From NCBI RefSeq assembly GCF_002797555.1, contig NZ_PGFA01000001.1:620001-684000 (forward strand): a stretch of 64,000 nt of DNA, written 5' to 3'. This stretch comes from Hymenobacter chitinivorans DSM 11115. GTDB lineage: Bacteria; Bacteroidota; Bacteroidia; Cytophagales; Hymenobacteraceae. A program made the translations under genes and the position numbers. Shown in pieces: positions 34,071-43,375 of the stretch. A model generated the notes under the pieces. It was not told the origin of the DNA, made no database searches, and saw nothing but the letters and a program-made list of their open reading frames with translations. Each line of letters begins with the position of its first letter. Position 1 is the first letter of the stretch.

Positions 34071-35141
34071 CTAGCTGAAATAACGGAAGTCGTGGCCGTC
34101 CTCGATGCGCAGCAGCGTCTCGTAGATGAGCTTGGTCACGTTGTCCACATCTTCGGCGTGCACGGTTTCCACCGTGGTGTGCATGTACTTCAGGGGCAGC
34201 GAAATCAGGGCCGAAGCCACACCCGAGCCGGAGTAGGCAAACGCGTCGGTATCGGTGCCGGTAGCGCGGGTGGCGGCGGCGCGCTGGAAGGGAATTTCGG
34301 CTTCCTGGGCGCTCTTGATAATCAGGTCCCGCAGATTGTTCTGCACCGCCGGACCGTAGGTAATAACGGGTCCTTTGCCGCAGTGCAGGTCGCCGGCCGT
34401 CTTTTTCTCGTACATCGGCGACTGAGTATCGTGGGTCACGTCCGTAATGATGGCCACATTGGGGTTGATGCGGTGGGCTACCATTTCGGCCCCGCGCAGC
34501 CCGATTTCCTCCTGCACCGCATTCACGATGTAAAGGCCGAAGGGCAGGGTTTTGCCGTTTTCCTTGAGCATGCGGGCTACTTCGGCAATCATGAAGCCGC
34601 CCACCCGGTTGTCGAGGGCCCGGCCCACGTAGAACTTCTCGTTCATCACCATGAACTCATCCTCGAAGGTCACGACGGAGCCCACGTGGATGCCCATTTC
34701 CTCGACTTCCTTCTGCGACGAGGCGCCGCAGTCCAGGAAAATCGTTTCGATGGTCGGGGCCTTGTCCTGCTCTACCTTGCGCACGTGAATAGCGGGCCAG
34801 CCGAATACGGCCTTCACCACGCCCTTGTCGGTGTGGATATTCACGCGCTTGGAAGGCGCCACCAGGGCATCCGAGCCGCCGTTGCGGCGCAGGTAGATGT
34901 AGCCTTCCTTGGTGATGTAGTTAACGAAGTAGCTGATTTCGTCGGCGTGAGCCTCAATCACGACTTTGTACTCGGCTTGCGGATTAATAACGCCCACGAC
35001 GGTACCGTAGGTATCCACGAAGTACTCGTCGATGTAGGGTTTGAGGTAGTCAAGCCACAGCTTCTGGCCTTCTTTCTCAAAGCCGGTGGGGGAGGCGTTA
35101 TTCAGGTAGCGCTGAAGGAAATCAAAGCTTTCTTGACGCAT
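34071..35141 (-). CDS. M42 family aminopeptidase
   Basis: 356 residues from the ATG at 35141. M42 enzymes are large self-compartmentalised aminopeptidases. Metal and catalytic residues: EAHADEISYFV (His, Asp), GRALDNRVGG (Asp), AVQEEIGLRGAE (Glu-Glu), ITDVTHDTQ (Asp) and a final His in LKYMHTTVETVH. A longer frame to 35192 adds 17 residues that do not match the family. Cytoplasmic. Confidence 0.93.
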   Translation of the reverse strand: MRQESFDFLQRYLNNASPTGFEKEGQKLWLDYLKPYIDEYFVDTYGTVVGVINPQAEYKVVIEAHADEISYFVNYITKEGYIYLRRNGGSDALVAPSKRVNIHTDKGVVKAVFGWPAIHVRKVEQDKAPTIETIFLDCGASSQKEVEEMGIHVGSVVTFEDEFMVMNEKFYVGRALDNRVGGFMIAEVARMLKENGKTLPFGLYIVNAVQEEIGLRGAEMVAHRINPNVAIITDVTHDTQSPMYEKKTAGDLHCGKGPVITYGPAVQNNLRDLIIKSAQEAEIPFQRAAATRATGTDTDAFAYSGSGVASALISLPLKYMHTTVETVHAEDVDNVTKLIYETLLRIEDGHDFRYFS

Positions 35142-35273
35142 AAGCAGTAAAGGCAAACCGCGTTTTAAGCGGATGAGAAAATAAAACCGCACCTGCCGGA
35201 GGCCGCCGTAGCAACAGTTGCTAAAACGTATCGGGCAGGGCAGTTACGATATTAGGATTAAAATTGGTTTAAT

Positions 35274-36842
35274 CTAGAGTGGAATATTCCCGTGTTTCTT
35301 GCGTGGCAGCACATCTACCTTGTTTTCCAGCATCTTAAACGCCCGAATTAACTTTTGCCGGGTTTGGGAGGGCAGAATAACTTCGTCGACGAACCCGCGG
35401 TGGGCCGCCCGGTACGGCGTGGCGAATTTCTGCTGGTATTCGTCCACCTTTTCCTGGAGCTTGGCTTCGGGGTCGGCCGCCTGGGCAATTTCGCGCTTGA
35501 AGATAATTTCCGCCGCACCTTTGGCGCCCATTACCGCAATTTCGGCCGTGGGCCAGGCGTAGTTCATGTCGGCCCCGATGTGCTTGGAGTTCATTACGTC
35601 GTAGGCTCCGCCGTAGGCTTTGCGGGTAATAACGGTGATGCGCGGCACGGTAGCTTCGCAGAAGGCGTAGAGCAGCTTGGCCCCGTTGGTGATGATGCCG
35701 CGCCATTCCTGGTCGGTGCCGGGCAAGAAGCCGGGTACGTCTTCCAGCACCAGCAGCGGAATGTTGAACGAGTCGCAGAACCGCACGAAACGGGCCGCCT
35801 TGGTCGAAGCGTTGATGTCGAGCACACCCGCCAAAACGGCCGGCTGGTTGCCCACAATGCCAATGCTGCGGCCCCCGAGGCGGGCAAAACCTACGACGAT
35901 ATTTTCGGCAAAGTTCTGGTGTACTTCCAGGAAGGAATCCGCGTCAATGATGCCTTCGATAACCTCGCGAATGTCGTAGGGCTGGTTGGGGTTTTCGGGA
36001 ATGATGTTGTCCAGCGCCGGGCGCGACTCGTCGCCCTGGGCCTCGTAGGGCAGGGTAGGAGCCGTTTCCTCGCAGTTCTGGGGCATGTAGCTCAGCAGGG
36101 CCTTGAGGTGGTTGATGCAGGCCACTTCGTTGGCGCAGCTGAAGTGGGTCACGCCGCTCTTGGCCGAGTGGGTGCTGGCGCCGCCCAACTCTTCGCTGGT
36201 CACGTTTTCGTGGGTCACGGTCTTCACCACGTTGGGGCCCGTCACGAACATATAGCTCGTGTTTTCCACCATCAGAATGAAGTCGGTAATGGCCGGCGAA
36301 TATACCGCGCCGCCCGCGCACGGGCCCATGATGGCCGAGAGCTGCGGAATGACGCCCGAGGCCAGGGTATTCTTGTAGAAAATGTCGGCGTAACCGCCCA
36401 GGCTCACCACGCCTTCCTGAATCCGGGCCCCGCCCGAGTCGTTCAGGCCGATTACGGGCGCGCCGTTCTTCATAGCCAGGTCCATAATCTTGACGATTTT
36501 CTCGGCGTGGGTTTCGCTCAGCGAGCCGCCAAACACCGTGAAGTCCTGGGAAAAGACGTAGATCAAACGGCCGTTTACCGTGCCGTAGCCCGTAATAACT
36601 CCGTCACCGAGGTAATATTCCTTGTCCAGGCCGAAGTCCTTGGAGCGGTGCATGACGAACTTGCCGATTTCCTCAAACGAGCCTTCGTCGAGCAGCAAAT
36701 CCACCCGTTCCCGGGCCGTGAGCTTGCCTTTGGCGTGTTGGGCGTCGATGCGGGCTTGGCCGCCGCCGAGCAGGGCCTCCTGATTTTTGCGGTCGAGAAT
36801 TTCGAGTTTGCTTAGTTGGGCTTCAGCGTGCGGATCGGACAT
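35274..36842 (-). CDS. pccB: Acyl-CoA carboxylase beta subunit (propionyl-CoA carboxylase-like)
   Basis: 522 residues from the ATG at 36842 (frame open to 36962, but the promoter sits at 36873). Carboxyltransferase of the type that uses biotin to carboxylate propionyl- or acetyl-CoA. N-terminal domain: [49 protein letters not shown] and [13 protein letters not shown]-terminal: [16 protein letters not shown] and [15 protein letters not shown]. The alpha subunit is not in the window. A strong TACCTTTG box precedes it. Confidence 0.93.
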   Translation of the reverse strand: MSDPHAEAQLSKLEILDRKNQEALLGGGQARIDAQHAKGKLTARERVDLLLDEGSFEEIGKFVMHRSKDFGLDKEYYLGDGVITGYGTVNGRLIYVFSQDFTVFGGSLSETHAEKIVKIMDLAMKNGAPVIGLNDSGGARIQEGVVSLGGYADIFYKNTLASGVIPQLSAIMGPCAGGAVYSPAITDFILMVENTSYMFVTGPNVVKTVTHENVTSEELGGASTHSAKSGVTHFSCANEVACINHLKALLSYMPQNCEETAPTLPYEAQGDESRPALDNIIPENPNQPYDIREVIEGIIDADSFLEVHQNFAENIVVGFARLGGRSIGIVGNQPAVLAGVLDINASTKAARFVRFCDSFNIPLLVLEDVPGFLPGTDQEWRGIITNGAKLLYAFCEATVPRITVITRKAYGGAYDVMNSKHIGADMNYAWPTAEIAVMGAKGAAEIIFKREIAQAADPEAKLQEKVDEYQQKFATPYRAAHRGFVDEVILPSQTRQKLIRAFKMLENKVDVLPRKKHGNIPL

Positions 36843-36872
36843 TGAGGAAAGCGGTGGGATGAGTAATGAGGT

Positions 36873-36880
36873 CAAAGGTA
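36873..36880 (-). promoter_or_regulatory. Promoter -7 box of pccB
   Basis: TACCTTTG on the minus strand, exact TAnnTTTG match, 30 bp before the pccB start. Confidence 0.65.
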
Positions 36881-36960
36881 ACGTAAGGGCGCAAAAAAAG
36901 CCGCACCAGATTCGGGCGGCTTTCCCTTGCCAGGTTTTAGCGGTAAACAGGCCACCAAAC

Positions 36961-36992
36961 AAAAAAGCCAGCCCTCTCAGGACTGGCTTTTT
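36961..36992 (-). terminator. Intrinsic terminator of clpC
   Basis: AAAAGCCAG and CTGGCTTTT form a stem with a mismatch in the inner part (CCT/AGG), followed by T residues on the minus strand. A second hairpin AAAGCCGC/GCGGCTTT lies just downstream near 36896-36923. Confidence 0.75.
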
Positions 36993-37008
36993 GTTTACTT
37001 AAAGCAGA

Positions 37009-39609
37009 TTACTTGCCTTTCTCGGTGTCCGGCGACTCGGGGGCCTCTTCGGGCCGCTCGTCGCTGGCGAGGTTGGTTTGCTCCCCGCTCTTGCTCACGG
37101 CGAAGGTTAGTTCTTCCGCGCCTTCCGTGAAGTCGGCGGTGATGACGTCACCCTGGGCAATTTCGGCTTTCAGGATTTCCTCAGCAATCGGATCTTCGAT
37201 GTACTTCTGGATAGCCCGGTTCAGCGGCCGTGCACCGTACTTGGGGTCGTAGCCTTTGTCGGCCACGAAGTCCTTGGCGGCTTCGGTCAGCTCCACTTTG
37301 TAGCCGAGCGTCTGAATGCGCGAGAGCAGCTTCGACAGCGAGATGTCGATAATCTTGTGGATATCTTTCTTCTCGAGCGAGTTGAAGACGATAACGTCGT
37401 CCAAACGGTTGAGGAACTCGGGCGAGAAGGTTTTCCGCAGAGCATTGGTGATGGTGCCTTTGGTAATCTCATCCAGGTTTTCCGTCCGGGCCTTGGTACC
37501 AAAACCAATACCAGCGCCGAAGTCCGCCAGGTCACGCGCCCCAATGTTGGAGGTCATGATGATGATGGTGTTGCGGAAGTCAACCTTGCGACCCAAACCG
37601 TCAGTCAGGATACCGTCGTCGAGCACCTGCAGGAGCAGGTTGTACACGTCGGGGTGAGCCTTTTCAATCTCGTCGAGCAGGATAACCGAGTACGGCTTGC
37701 GGCGGATTTTCTCCGTCAGCTGACCGCCTTCTTCGTAGCCCACGTAGCCGGGAGGTGCCCCCACGAGGCGCGATACGCTGAATTTCTCCATGTATTCGCT
37801 CATGTCGACACGCACCAAGGCGTCTTCCTTGTCGAAAAGGTAGGTAGCCAGAACCTTGGCCAGCTCCGTCTTACCAACACCGGTCGGGCCCAGGAATACG
37901 AACGAACCAATTGGCTTCTTGGGGTCCTTCAGGCCCACGCGGGTGCGCTGAATGGCTTTCACCAGTTGCTTGATGGCTTTGTCCTGGCCAATCACTTTGC
38001 CTTGCAGCTCTTCGCCCATGTTGAGCAGCTTCTGGCTTTCGTTCTGAGCCACGCGGCTCACGGGAATACCGGTCATCATGGCAATAACTTCGGCCACGTT
38101 TTCCTCTTTCACCGTGTAGCGCTTCTTCTTGGTCTCGTCCTCCCAGTTCTTTTTGGCCTGGTCGAGCTGCTCCAGAAGTTTCTTTTCCTTGTCGCGAAGC
38201 TGGGCGGCTTCCTCGTATTTCTGCGACTTTACCACCCGGTTTTTCTCCGTCTTGATATTCTCGATGCTCTCTTCAAGCTTCAGGATATCCTCGGGCACCA
38301 CGATGTTGTTGATGTGCACGCGCGCACCAGCCTCATCGAGGATGTCAATGGCTTTGTCGGGCAGGAACCGGTCACTCATGTAGCGGTCCGACAGCTTGAC
38401 GCAGGCCTCAATGGCCTTGTCGGTGTACAGTACGTGGTGGTGGTCCTGGTACTTGTCTTTGATGTTGTGCAGGATTTCGATGGTTTCCTCGGGCGTGGTG
38501 GGGTCCACCATTACCATCTGGAAACGACGGGCCAGGGCGCCATCCTTCTCGATATACTGCCGGTACTCGTCCAGCGTGGTGGCGCCGATGCATTGAATTT
38601 CGCCGCGGGCCAAAGCTGGTTTGAACATGTTCGAGGCGTCCAGCGAACCGGAGGCACCGCCGGCGCCTACGATGGTGTGGAGCTCATCGATAAACAGGAT
38701 AACGTCGGGCGACTTCTCCAGCTCGTTCATCACGGCCTTCATCCGCTCTTCGAACTGGCCGCGGTACTTGGTACCAGCTACCAGCGAAGCCAGGTCGAGG
38801 GTTACGACGCGCTTGCCGAAGAGCACGCGCGAGACTTTCTTCTGGATGATGCGCAGGGCGAGGCCTTCGGCAATTGCCGTTTTACCTACCCCGGGCTCAC
38901 CAATGAGGATGGGGTTGTTCTTTTTACGGCGCGACAGGATTTGGGCAACGCGCTCAATTTCCTTTTCCCGGCCCACGATGGGGTCGAGCTTGTCTTCCTC
39001 AGCCAGCTTGGTCAGGTCGCGACCAAAATTGTCGAGAACGGGCGTCCGCGACTTCTCCCCTTGCTTGCGCGGGGCGGCGCTGCTGCCCGCGCCACCGCGG
39101 CCGGCGCTGCCGCCAAAGAGTTTGTCGTTGTCGTCGTCGTCAGTGTCGGGGGCGCGGTCGGTGGGGGCAGTGTTGCCGTGGTAGTCCAGCGAGTCGCGAA
39201 CGGCTTCGTAGTTCACGTTGAATTTGCTCAGGATTTGGGAAGAAATATTGTCTTCGTCGCGCAAAATCGACAGCAACAGGTGTTCCGTGCCAATGATTTC
39301 ACTCTTGAAGATTTTGGCCTCCAGGTAGGTGATCTTGAGAACTTTCTCGGTCTGTTTGGTCAGGGGAATCGAGCCGGTGATGCTCGTGCCCTGGGTGGCC
39401 GTATTACGAGTGGCTTGCTCAAGGGCGTATTTCAGCTCTTCCACCGACACGCCCAATTTCTTGAGCAAGCCGATAGCAGTGCCTTCCCCTTCGCGAATCA
39501 TGCCTAGTAATAGGTGTTCGGTACCGATATAGTCGTGACCGAGCCGGATGGCCTCTTCCCGGCTCAGGGAGATGACCTCCTTGACTCGATTTGAGAATTT
39601 AGCTTCCAT
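37009..39609 (-). CDS. clpC: ATP-dependent Clp protease ATPase subunit ClpC
   Basis: 866 residues. Unfoldase that feeds substrates to ClpP. Two N-terminal Clp repeats (FSNRVKEVISLSREEAIRLG), an AAA module with Walker A GEPGVGKTA and Walker B VILFIDE, a UVR-type linker (EEAAQLRDKEKKLLEQLDQA), then the second AAA module with GPTGVGKTE and Walker B VILLDEIEKAHPD. The C-terminal tail is acidic. A TAACCTTG box at 39647-39654, the same as before the tandem RNAs, may be its promoter. Confidence 0.96.
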   Translation of the reverse strand: MEAKFSNRVKEVISLSREEAIRLGHDYIGTEHLLLGMIREGEGTAIGLLKKLGVSVEELKYALEQATRNTATQGTSITGSIPLTKQTEKVLKITYLEAKIFKSEIIGTEHLLLSILRDEDNISSQILSKFNVNYEAVRDSLDYHGNTAPTDRAPDTDDDDNDKLFGGSAGRGGAGSSAAPRKQGEKSRTPVLDNFGRDLTKLAEEDKLDPIVGREKEIERVAQILSRRKKNNPILIGEPGVGKTAIAEGLALRIIQKKVSRVLFGKRVVTLDLASLVAGTKYRGQFEERMKAVMNELEKSPDVILFIDELHTIVGAGGASGSLDASNMFKPALARGEIQCIGATTLDEYRQYIEKDGALARRFQMVMVDPTTPEETIEILHNIKDKYQDHHHVLYTDKAIEACVKLSDRYMSDRFLPDKAIDILDEAGARVHINNIVVPEDILKLEESIENIKTEKNRVVKSQKYEEAAQLRDKEKKLLEQLDQAKKNWEDETKKKRYTVKEENVAEVIAMMTGIPVSRVAQNESQKLLNMGEELQGKVIGQDKAIKQLVKAIQRTRVGLKDPKKPIGSFVFLGPTGVGKTELAKVLATYLFDKEDALVRVDMSEYMEKFSVSRLVGAPPGYVGYEEGGQLTEKIRRKPYSVILLDEIEKAHPDVYNLLLQVLDDGILTDGLGRKVDFRNTIIIMTSNIGARDLADFGAGIGFGTKARTENLDEITKGTITNALRKTFSPEFLNRLDDVIVFNSLEKKDIHKIIDISLSKLLSRIQTLGYKVELTEAAKDFVADKGYDPKYGARPLNRAIQKYIEDPIAEEILKAEIAQGDVITADFTEGAEELTFAVSKSGEQTNLASDERPEEAPESPDTEKGK

Positions 39610-39646
39610 GCAGATAAGTAATGAAGAAAAACGGTGCCCCGCAAGC

Positions 39647-39654
39647 CAAGGTTA
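39647..39654 (-). promoter_or_regulatory. Putative promoter -7 box of clpC
   Basis: TAACCTTG on the minus strand, 38 bp before the clpC start and identical to the boxes before both RNA elements. Confidence 0.5.
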
Positions 39655-39731
39655 CTGAACAATGAGCGGGTTGGGCCGAAGTAACCTGAAAACAGGTAAA
39701 TACGGGCGAAGGTTCGGAGGCAGTAATTGCA

Positions 39732-40352
39732 CTACGCAAGAAAACTGCCGGCGGCCGGTCCCTGCATAAAAAGCAGGTCTAAGATGCTGAGTCCCGGTAC
39801 AAAATCTTTACCAAACGTCTGCGGATAGGGCCGAACCGACTTCCTGTCAGGTTCTGTGCCATCCGGGGCCTTTGGTGTCAGACAATCGCGCCGGTCGAGC
39901 ACGAGAGCAGGGGCGTACTGAGGGTGATACTCGGTGGTGAACTCCACGGGAGTGCGCAACCGCAGGCAGCGGAAGTAGAACCGCAGAAAGGCTAGATTGA
40001 GTTCGAAAAGTAGCGCGGGCTTCTGCAAGTAGATGTCGTGCAGATAATCAGCGTAATACTCAAAGTACGGAGTACCGCCGTAGGCGGTTTGCAGGCTGCG
40101 CCAATGCTGGTGCACCCAGTTCTGGCGGTAGTCGATTTCAATGGCTGAGGTTAGGACTTTTTCGCTGCGGTTGCCGTCAATAACGGGCACTGTGAGCGGC
40201 TTGACGCCCTGGTTGGTCAGAATCAGGCAGCGGTTCCGGTAGGTTTGCTTGCGGTAGTTGTCGTGGCGTTCCAGCCAGAGGGCGTCGTGGCCGGGCAGCT
40301 CGGCAAAGAACTGGGCGGGCGGGTTGTACTGGGATTCGAAGAGGATGGGCAC
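39732..40352 (-). CDS. WbqC-like family protein
   Basis: 206 residues, GTG start at 40352. WbqC-family traits are visible: ESQYNPPAQFFAELPGHDALWLERHDNYRKQ at the start, the block RNRCLILTNQGVKPLTVPVI, then DYRQNWVHQHWRSLQTAYG and PYFEYYADYLHDIY. The biochemical role is not firmly known; members often sit near sugar or amino-acid biosynthesis genes. It stands alone here. Confidence 0.8.
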   Translation of the reverse strand: MPILFESQYNPPAQFFAELPGHDALWLERHDNYRKQTYRNRCLILTNQGVKPLTVPVIDGNRSEKVLTSAIEIDYRQNWVHQHWRSLQTAYGGTPYFEYYADYLHDIYLQKPALLFELNLAFLRFYFRCLRLRTPVEFTTEYHPQYAPALVLDRRDCLTPKAPDGTEPDRKSVRPYPQTFGKDFVPGLSILDLLFMQGPAAGSFLA

Positions 40353-40537
40353 GGAGGAGGTTAGGGAACAAGGAGGCGGAAAGCTGGGGCAAGAAAGGAG
40401 GAGTTCGTAGTATTTGCTTTATACAGAATGTAAATCCTCATTTAAATGCACCTTTGGCGGCTTCAGCGCTGAACCATTACCTTACCAAAACAGCTTTCGG
40501 AGCTTTACCTTGCCTTTTCATCCGTCAAACTGACACT

Positions 40538-41410
40538 ATGCGCTCCTGGCTTTTGCTGTTCGCCTTATTGCTTACTGGCTCGTTGCAGGCGGCCGTACCC
40601 CCGCAACTGCTGCTGGACGTGGTCCGCTTCCGAAACGACGACATAGCGGTGAAAGGCGCCGTGGTTGAGCTCTACGCCACCGTGCCGGGTCAGTCACTGA
40701 CGTATAAGCGGCGGGCACCGAAAGTGTTTCAGGCCGCGGCCAGCGTGACGTTGGAAATTATCCGCGAAGATGGTTCAGCGGCCTACCAGGAAACCATTAC
40801 GCTCAAGCCGCCGGTGCTTAGCGACACGTCGGTAAGCTTGAAAAATCCGGTGAGCTTTCAGAAGCGGGTTTTGCTGCCCGACGGCAAGTACACGCTTCGC
40901 GGGCAGGTGCGCGACCAGTACCGGGCCGGGCAAAACAACGTGGTAGAGCAGCCCCTGCTTATCGAGTCGGGCAGCAAAGGATTGGCTTTGAGTGATATTG
41001 TGCTGCTGGCCCGGCCGGCCTCAAAGTCGGCGGAGGCTAGTAACTTTGTCCGCGGCGGCTTCAACCTGACCCGGGCCCCGGGTGGGCTCTACGGCCGTGG
41101 GGCCGACCGGGCCTTTTTCTACGGTGAGCTCTACAACGTGAAGCCCGAGCAAACGGTGCAGCTGCGCTACCGGCTGCGGCTGGCCGGGGCGGCCAAAGAT
41201 GCGCTGACGACCAATGCCACCGTGAAGGGGGCCCTGGGGCAAAGCACGCCGGTAGTAGGGGAGCTGGATATGAGCAAGCTGCCCGGCGGCGACTTTACCC
41301 TGACCATTGAAGGCCGCGACGCCAAAAACAAAGTTCTTTTTACCAAAAATGCCCTACTGCACCGCAACGTGGCCGATTACGCGCCTGCTGGTGTGGTAGC
41401 TCCCCGATGA
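40538..41410 (+). CDS. Exported beta-rich protein of unknown function
   Basis: 290 residues from the ATG at 40538. A signal peptide (MRSWLLLFALLLTGSLQAA) ends near AVPP. The mature region is regular beta strands with repeated patterns (VTLEIIREDGSAAY, LPDGKYTLRGQVRDQYRAG, GGDFTLTIEGRDAKNK). This resembles carboxypeptidase-regulatory or fibronectin-like repeats. Its end overlaps the acyltransferase start by four bases (ATGA), so the two are co-translated. Confidence 0.7.
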   Translation: MRSWLLLFALLLTGSLQAAVPPQLLLDVVRFRNDDIAVKGAVVELYATVPGQSLTYKRRAPKVFQAAASVTLEIIREDGSAAYQETITLKPPVLSDTSVSLKNPVSFQKRVLLPDGKYTLRGQVRDQYRAGQNNVVEQPLLIESGSKGLALSDIVLLARPASKSAEASNFVRGGFNLTRAPGGLYGRGADRAFFYGELYNVKPEQTVQLRYRLRLAGAAKDALTTNATVKGALGQSTPVVGELDMSKLPGGDFTLTIEGRDAKNKVLFTKNALLHRNVADYAPAGVVAPR

Positions 41411-42306
41411 CCGAACGAAGTACTCGCACTTACCACTGGGGCTACTTGCCCCTGCAGTGGCTCTTGATGGGCCTGGCCCACTTACCCTTGTCCGTGCTGC
41501 ACGTGCTGGCCGGGGGCCTCTACGGACTTATGCACTACGTTATTGGCTACCGCAAGCGGGTGGTGCTGGAAAACCTGCGCAACTCGTTCCCGGAAAAGCC
41601 GGAAGCCGAAATTCAGCGGATTCGCAAGGGCTTTTACCGGCACTTTTCCCAGGTGATGGTCGAGATTCTGAAGCTGGCCGCCATGTCGGACGAGGAGCTG
41701 CGCCGACGCGTGGTTATCCGGAATCCGGAGCTGCTGTCCGGGCCCTTTGCCCAGGGCCGCACGGTGCTGGCCCTGGGCTCCCACGCCGGCAACTGGGAGT
41801 GGATTCTGCCGGCCGGAGCCCTGGAGTTTCCCGGCCGGGCCTACGGCGTGTACAAGCCCCTGAGCAACCCGTTCTTCGAAGACTTTCTGTTTCGGCTGCG
41901 CACCCGCAGTGGGGCCCACCTGATTCCGATGCGCGACACGCTGCGGGACCTTATCAAGCGGCGCACCGAAGGGCGGGCCATGAGCATGCTCACCGACCAG
42001 GCCGCTGGCCCCGAAGACCGTCCGTACTGGACCCAGTTTCTGAATCAGGAAACCAGCTTTTACAGCAGCGCCGACCGGCTGGCCAGCCAGTTCAACTGCC
42101 CAGTGGTGTACGTGAACATTAAGCGCGTGAAACGGGGCTACTACGAGCTGGTAATTCTGCCCCTGCACGACGGCACCACCCCGCTGGACAAGGATGGCTA
42201 CGTGGTGACCGAAGCCTTTGCCCGCCACCTGGAGCGCGACATTCAGGCCGCCCCCGCCAGCTACCTCTGGACGCACCGCCGCTGGAAGCACAAACGGGGG
42301 GCTTAA
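41407..42306 (+). CDS. Lipid A / lysophospholipid acyltransferase (LpxL/HtrB family)
   Basis: 299 residues. It transfers a fatty acyl chain to a lipid A precursor or related lipid at the inner membrane. An N-terminal membrane helix (LQWLLMGLAHLPLSVLHVL) is followed by the family pattern FYRHFSQVMVEILKL and the catalytic HAGNWEW (the H-x4-E/D motif), then MLTDQAAGPEDRPYW and TSFYSSADRLA. Overlap with the upstream exported protein suggests coupling. Exact substrate unproven. Confidence 0.9.
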   Translation: MTERSTRTYHWGYLPLQWLLMGLAHLPLSVLHVLAGGLYGLMHYVIGYRKRVVLENLRNSFPEKPEAEIQRIRKGFYRHFSQVMVEILKLAAMSDEELRRRVVIRNPELLSGPFAQGRTVLALGSHAGNWEWILPAGALEFPGRAYGVYKPLSNPFFEDFLFRLRTRSGAHLIPMRDTLRDLIKRRTEGRAMSMLTDQAAGPEDRPYWTQFLNQETSFYSSADRLASQFNCPVVYVNIKRVKRGYYELVILPLHDGTTPLDKDGYVVTEAFARHLERDIQAAPASYLWTHRRWKHKRGA

Positions 42307-42338
42307 TGTGCTAATGATTAATGTGCTGATGCGCTAAG
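42302..42338. repeat. Left arm of a TAATGTGCT-type repeat
   Basis: TTAATGTGCTAATGATTAATGTGCTGATGCGC directly after the acyltransferase stop. The matching inverse arm, with ATTAGCACATT units, is at 42510-42556, 170 bp on. Confidence 0.6.
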
Positions 42339-42344
42339 GCAAAA

Positions 42345-42505
42345 CTCGTGTCTTTGCGAGCTTACGAAGCCATCCGTCCTCTGCGCAGATAGTCACAGTC
42401 TTTTACCAGAAAGCCCTTTCTCGTTGCTACGGGAAAGGGCTTTTCACATTAGAAGGCTCCGCACATTTCAGCGGATGGCTACAGCTGCGCCTCGCAAGGG
42501 CGCGA
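42345..42505. repeat. Inverted repeat of a TTGCGAG...GGATGGCT family
   Basis: Left part TTGCGAGCTTACGAAGCCATCC (near 42355) and right part GGATGGCTACAGCTGCGCCTCGCAA (near 42473) are imperfect complements. It encloses the hairpin at 42409-42444. It lies between the two arms of the octamer-type repeat, so one element is nested within the other. Confidence 0.5.
42409..42444 (+). terminator. Hairpin terminator after the acyltransferase gene
   Basis: GAAAGCCCTTTC pairs with GGAAAGGGCTTTT around a ten-base loop, giving a T-rich end. It lies ~100 bp past the stop. Confidence 0.7.
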
Positions 42506-42509
42506 GGCT

Positions 42510-42556
42510 TTTACATTAGCACATTACGCACATTAGCACCTGAGCACATTATCACA
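42510..42556. repeat. Right arm of an octamer-type repeat
   Basis: ACATTAGCACATTACGCACATTAGCACC and related units. It runs up to the stop codon of the tsaC-like gene on the opposite strand, matching the way other such arrays abut genes. Confidence 0.6.
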
Positions 42557-43181
42557 GGTATTGCTCGATGTCACCGGCGCCCTGGCGGACGATATCGAAG
42601 TCTTCGTTGGTGCAGTCGACGACGGTGCTGGCGATGTTGTTGCCGAAGCCGCCGTCGATAACCAAATCCACCAGGGAGCGGTACTTCTCAAAAATCAGGT
42701 CCGGGTCGGTGGTGTATTCCAGCAGCTCGTCGTCGTCGCGGATAGAGGTGGTGACAATCGGGTTGCCGAGCTCCTTTACCAGGCCCAGGCAGATGTTGTG
42801 GTCGGGCACCCGAATACCCACCGTCTTGCGTTTCACGCCGCCGTATTTCGGGGCTTTGGGGCTAGCTTCAAAAATGAAAGTAAACGGGCCGGGCAGGGCT
42901 TTTTTCAAAACTTTATACACCGGCGTGGTAATGCCGTGGGCATAGTCGGTGATGTGCGAAAGGTCGGAGCAGATGAAGGACAGGTTGGCCTTGTCGGGGT
43001 GAATTCCCTTGATGCGGCACAGCTTTTCCACGGCTTTGGCATTGTGAATGTCGCAGCCCAGGCCGTAGATAGTGTCGGTGGGGTAGATGATAACGCCGCC
43101 GTTTCGGAGTACTTCCACTGCCTGCAACAAACGGTTCTGGGGTGGATTGTCGGGGTGAATACGGAGCAACGTAGCAGCCAT
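42552..43181 (-). CDS. L-threonylcarbamoyladenylate synthase family (TsaC/YciO-like)
   Basis: 209 residues from the ATG at 43181 (the frame to 43268 adds 29 residues with a hydrophobic start). The YrdC fold is seen in GGVIIYPTDTIYGLGCDIHNAKAVEKLCRIKG (PTDTIYGLG is the family motif) and RVPDHNICLGLVKELGNPIVTTS. These enzymes make the threonylcarbamoyl-AMP used for tRNA t6A. YciO-type relatives share the fold, so activity needs checking. Confidence 0.85.
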   Translation of the reverse strand: MAATLLRIHPDNPPQNRLLQAVEVLRNGGVIIYPTDTIYGLGCDIHNAKAVEKLCRIKGIHPDKANLSFICSDLSHITDYAHGITTPVYKVLKKALPGPFTFIFEASPKAPKYGGVKRKTVGIRVPDHNICLGLVKELGNPIVTTSIRDDDELLEYTTDPDLIFEKYRSLVDLVIDGGFGNNIASTVVDCTNEDFDIVRQGAGDIEQYL

Positions 43182-43319
43182 AGGGGGGAGATGAGGAGTG
43201 GAAAGAACAAGCAGCACCGGCGGCGCTGCTAGGCAGACAAGGTAATAGCTGCAAGACACAACTACCACTCATTCGCACATTTTGTGCGTAGGGTTACCTG
43301 CCGAAGTCCAGCAGGGCAT

Positions 43320-43357
43320 AAAAAAAGTCCCGACCTACGTAGGTCGGGACTTTTTTT
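43320..43357. terminator. Bidirectional intrinsic terminator
   Basis: AAAAAAAGTCCCGACCTA and TAGGTCGGGACTTTTTTT are perfect complements around CG. It ends the T9SS-cargo gene on the minus strand. Confidence 0.9.
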
Positions 43358-43375
43358 ATGCAAGAGCTATCAGCC

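Noticed and set aside
37357..39507. A 716-codon plus-strand frame antisense to clpC
   Set aside because: GC-rich genes often leave long open frames on the other strand. clpC is fully recognisable on the minus strand. The same holds for antisense frames over the M28 peptidase, the glycosidase, pccB and paaZ.
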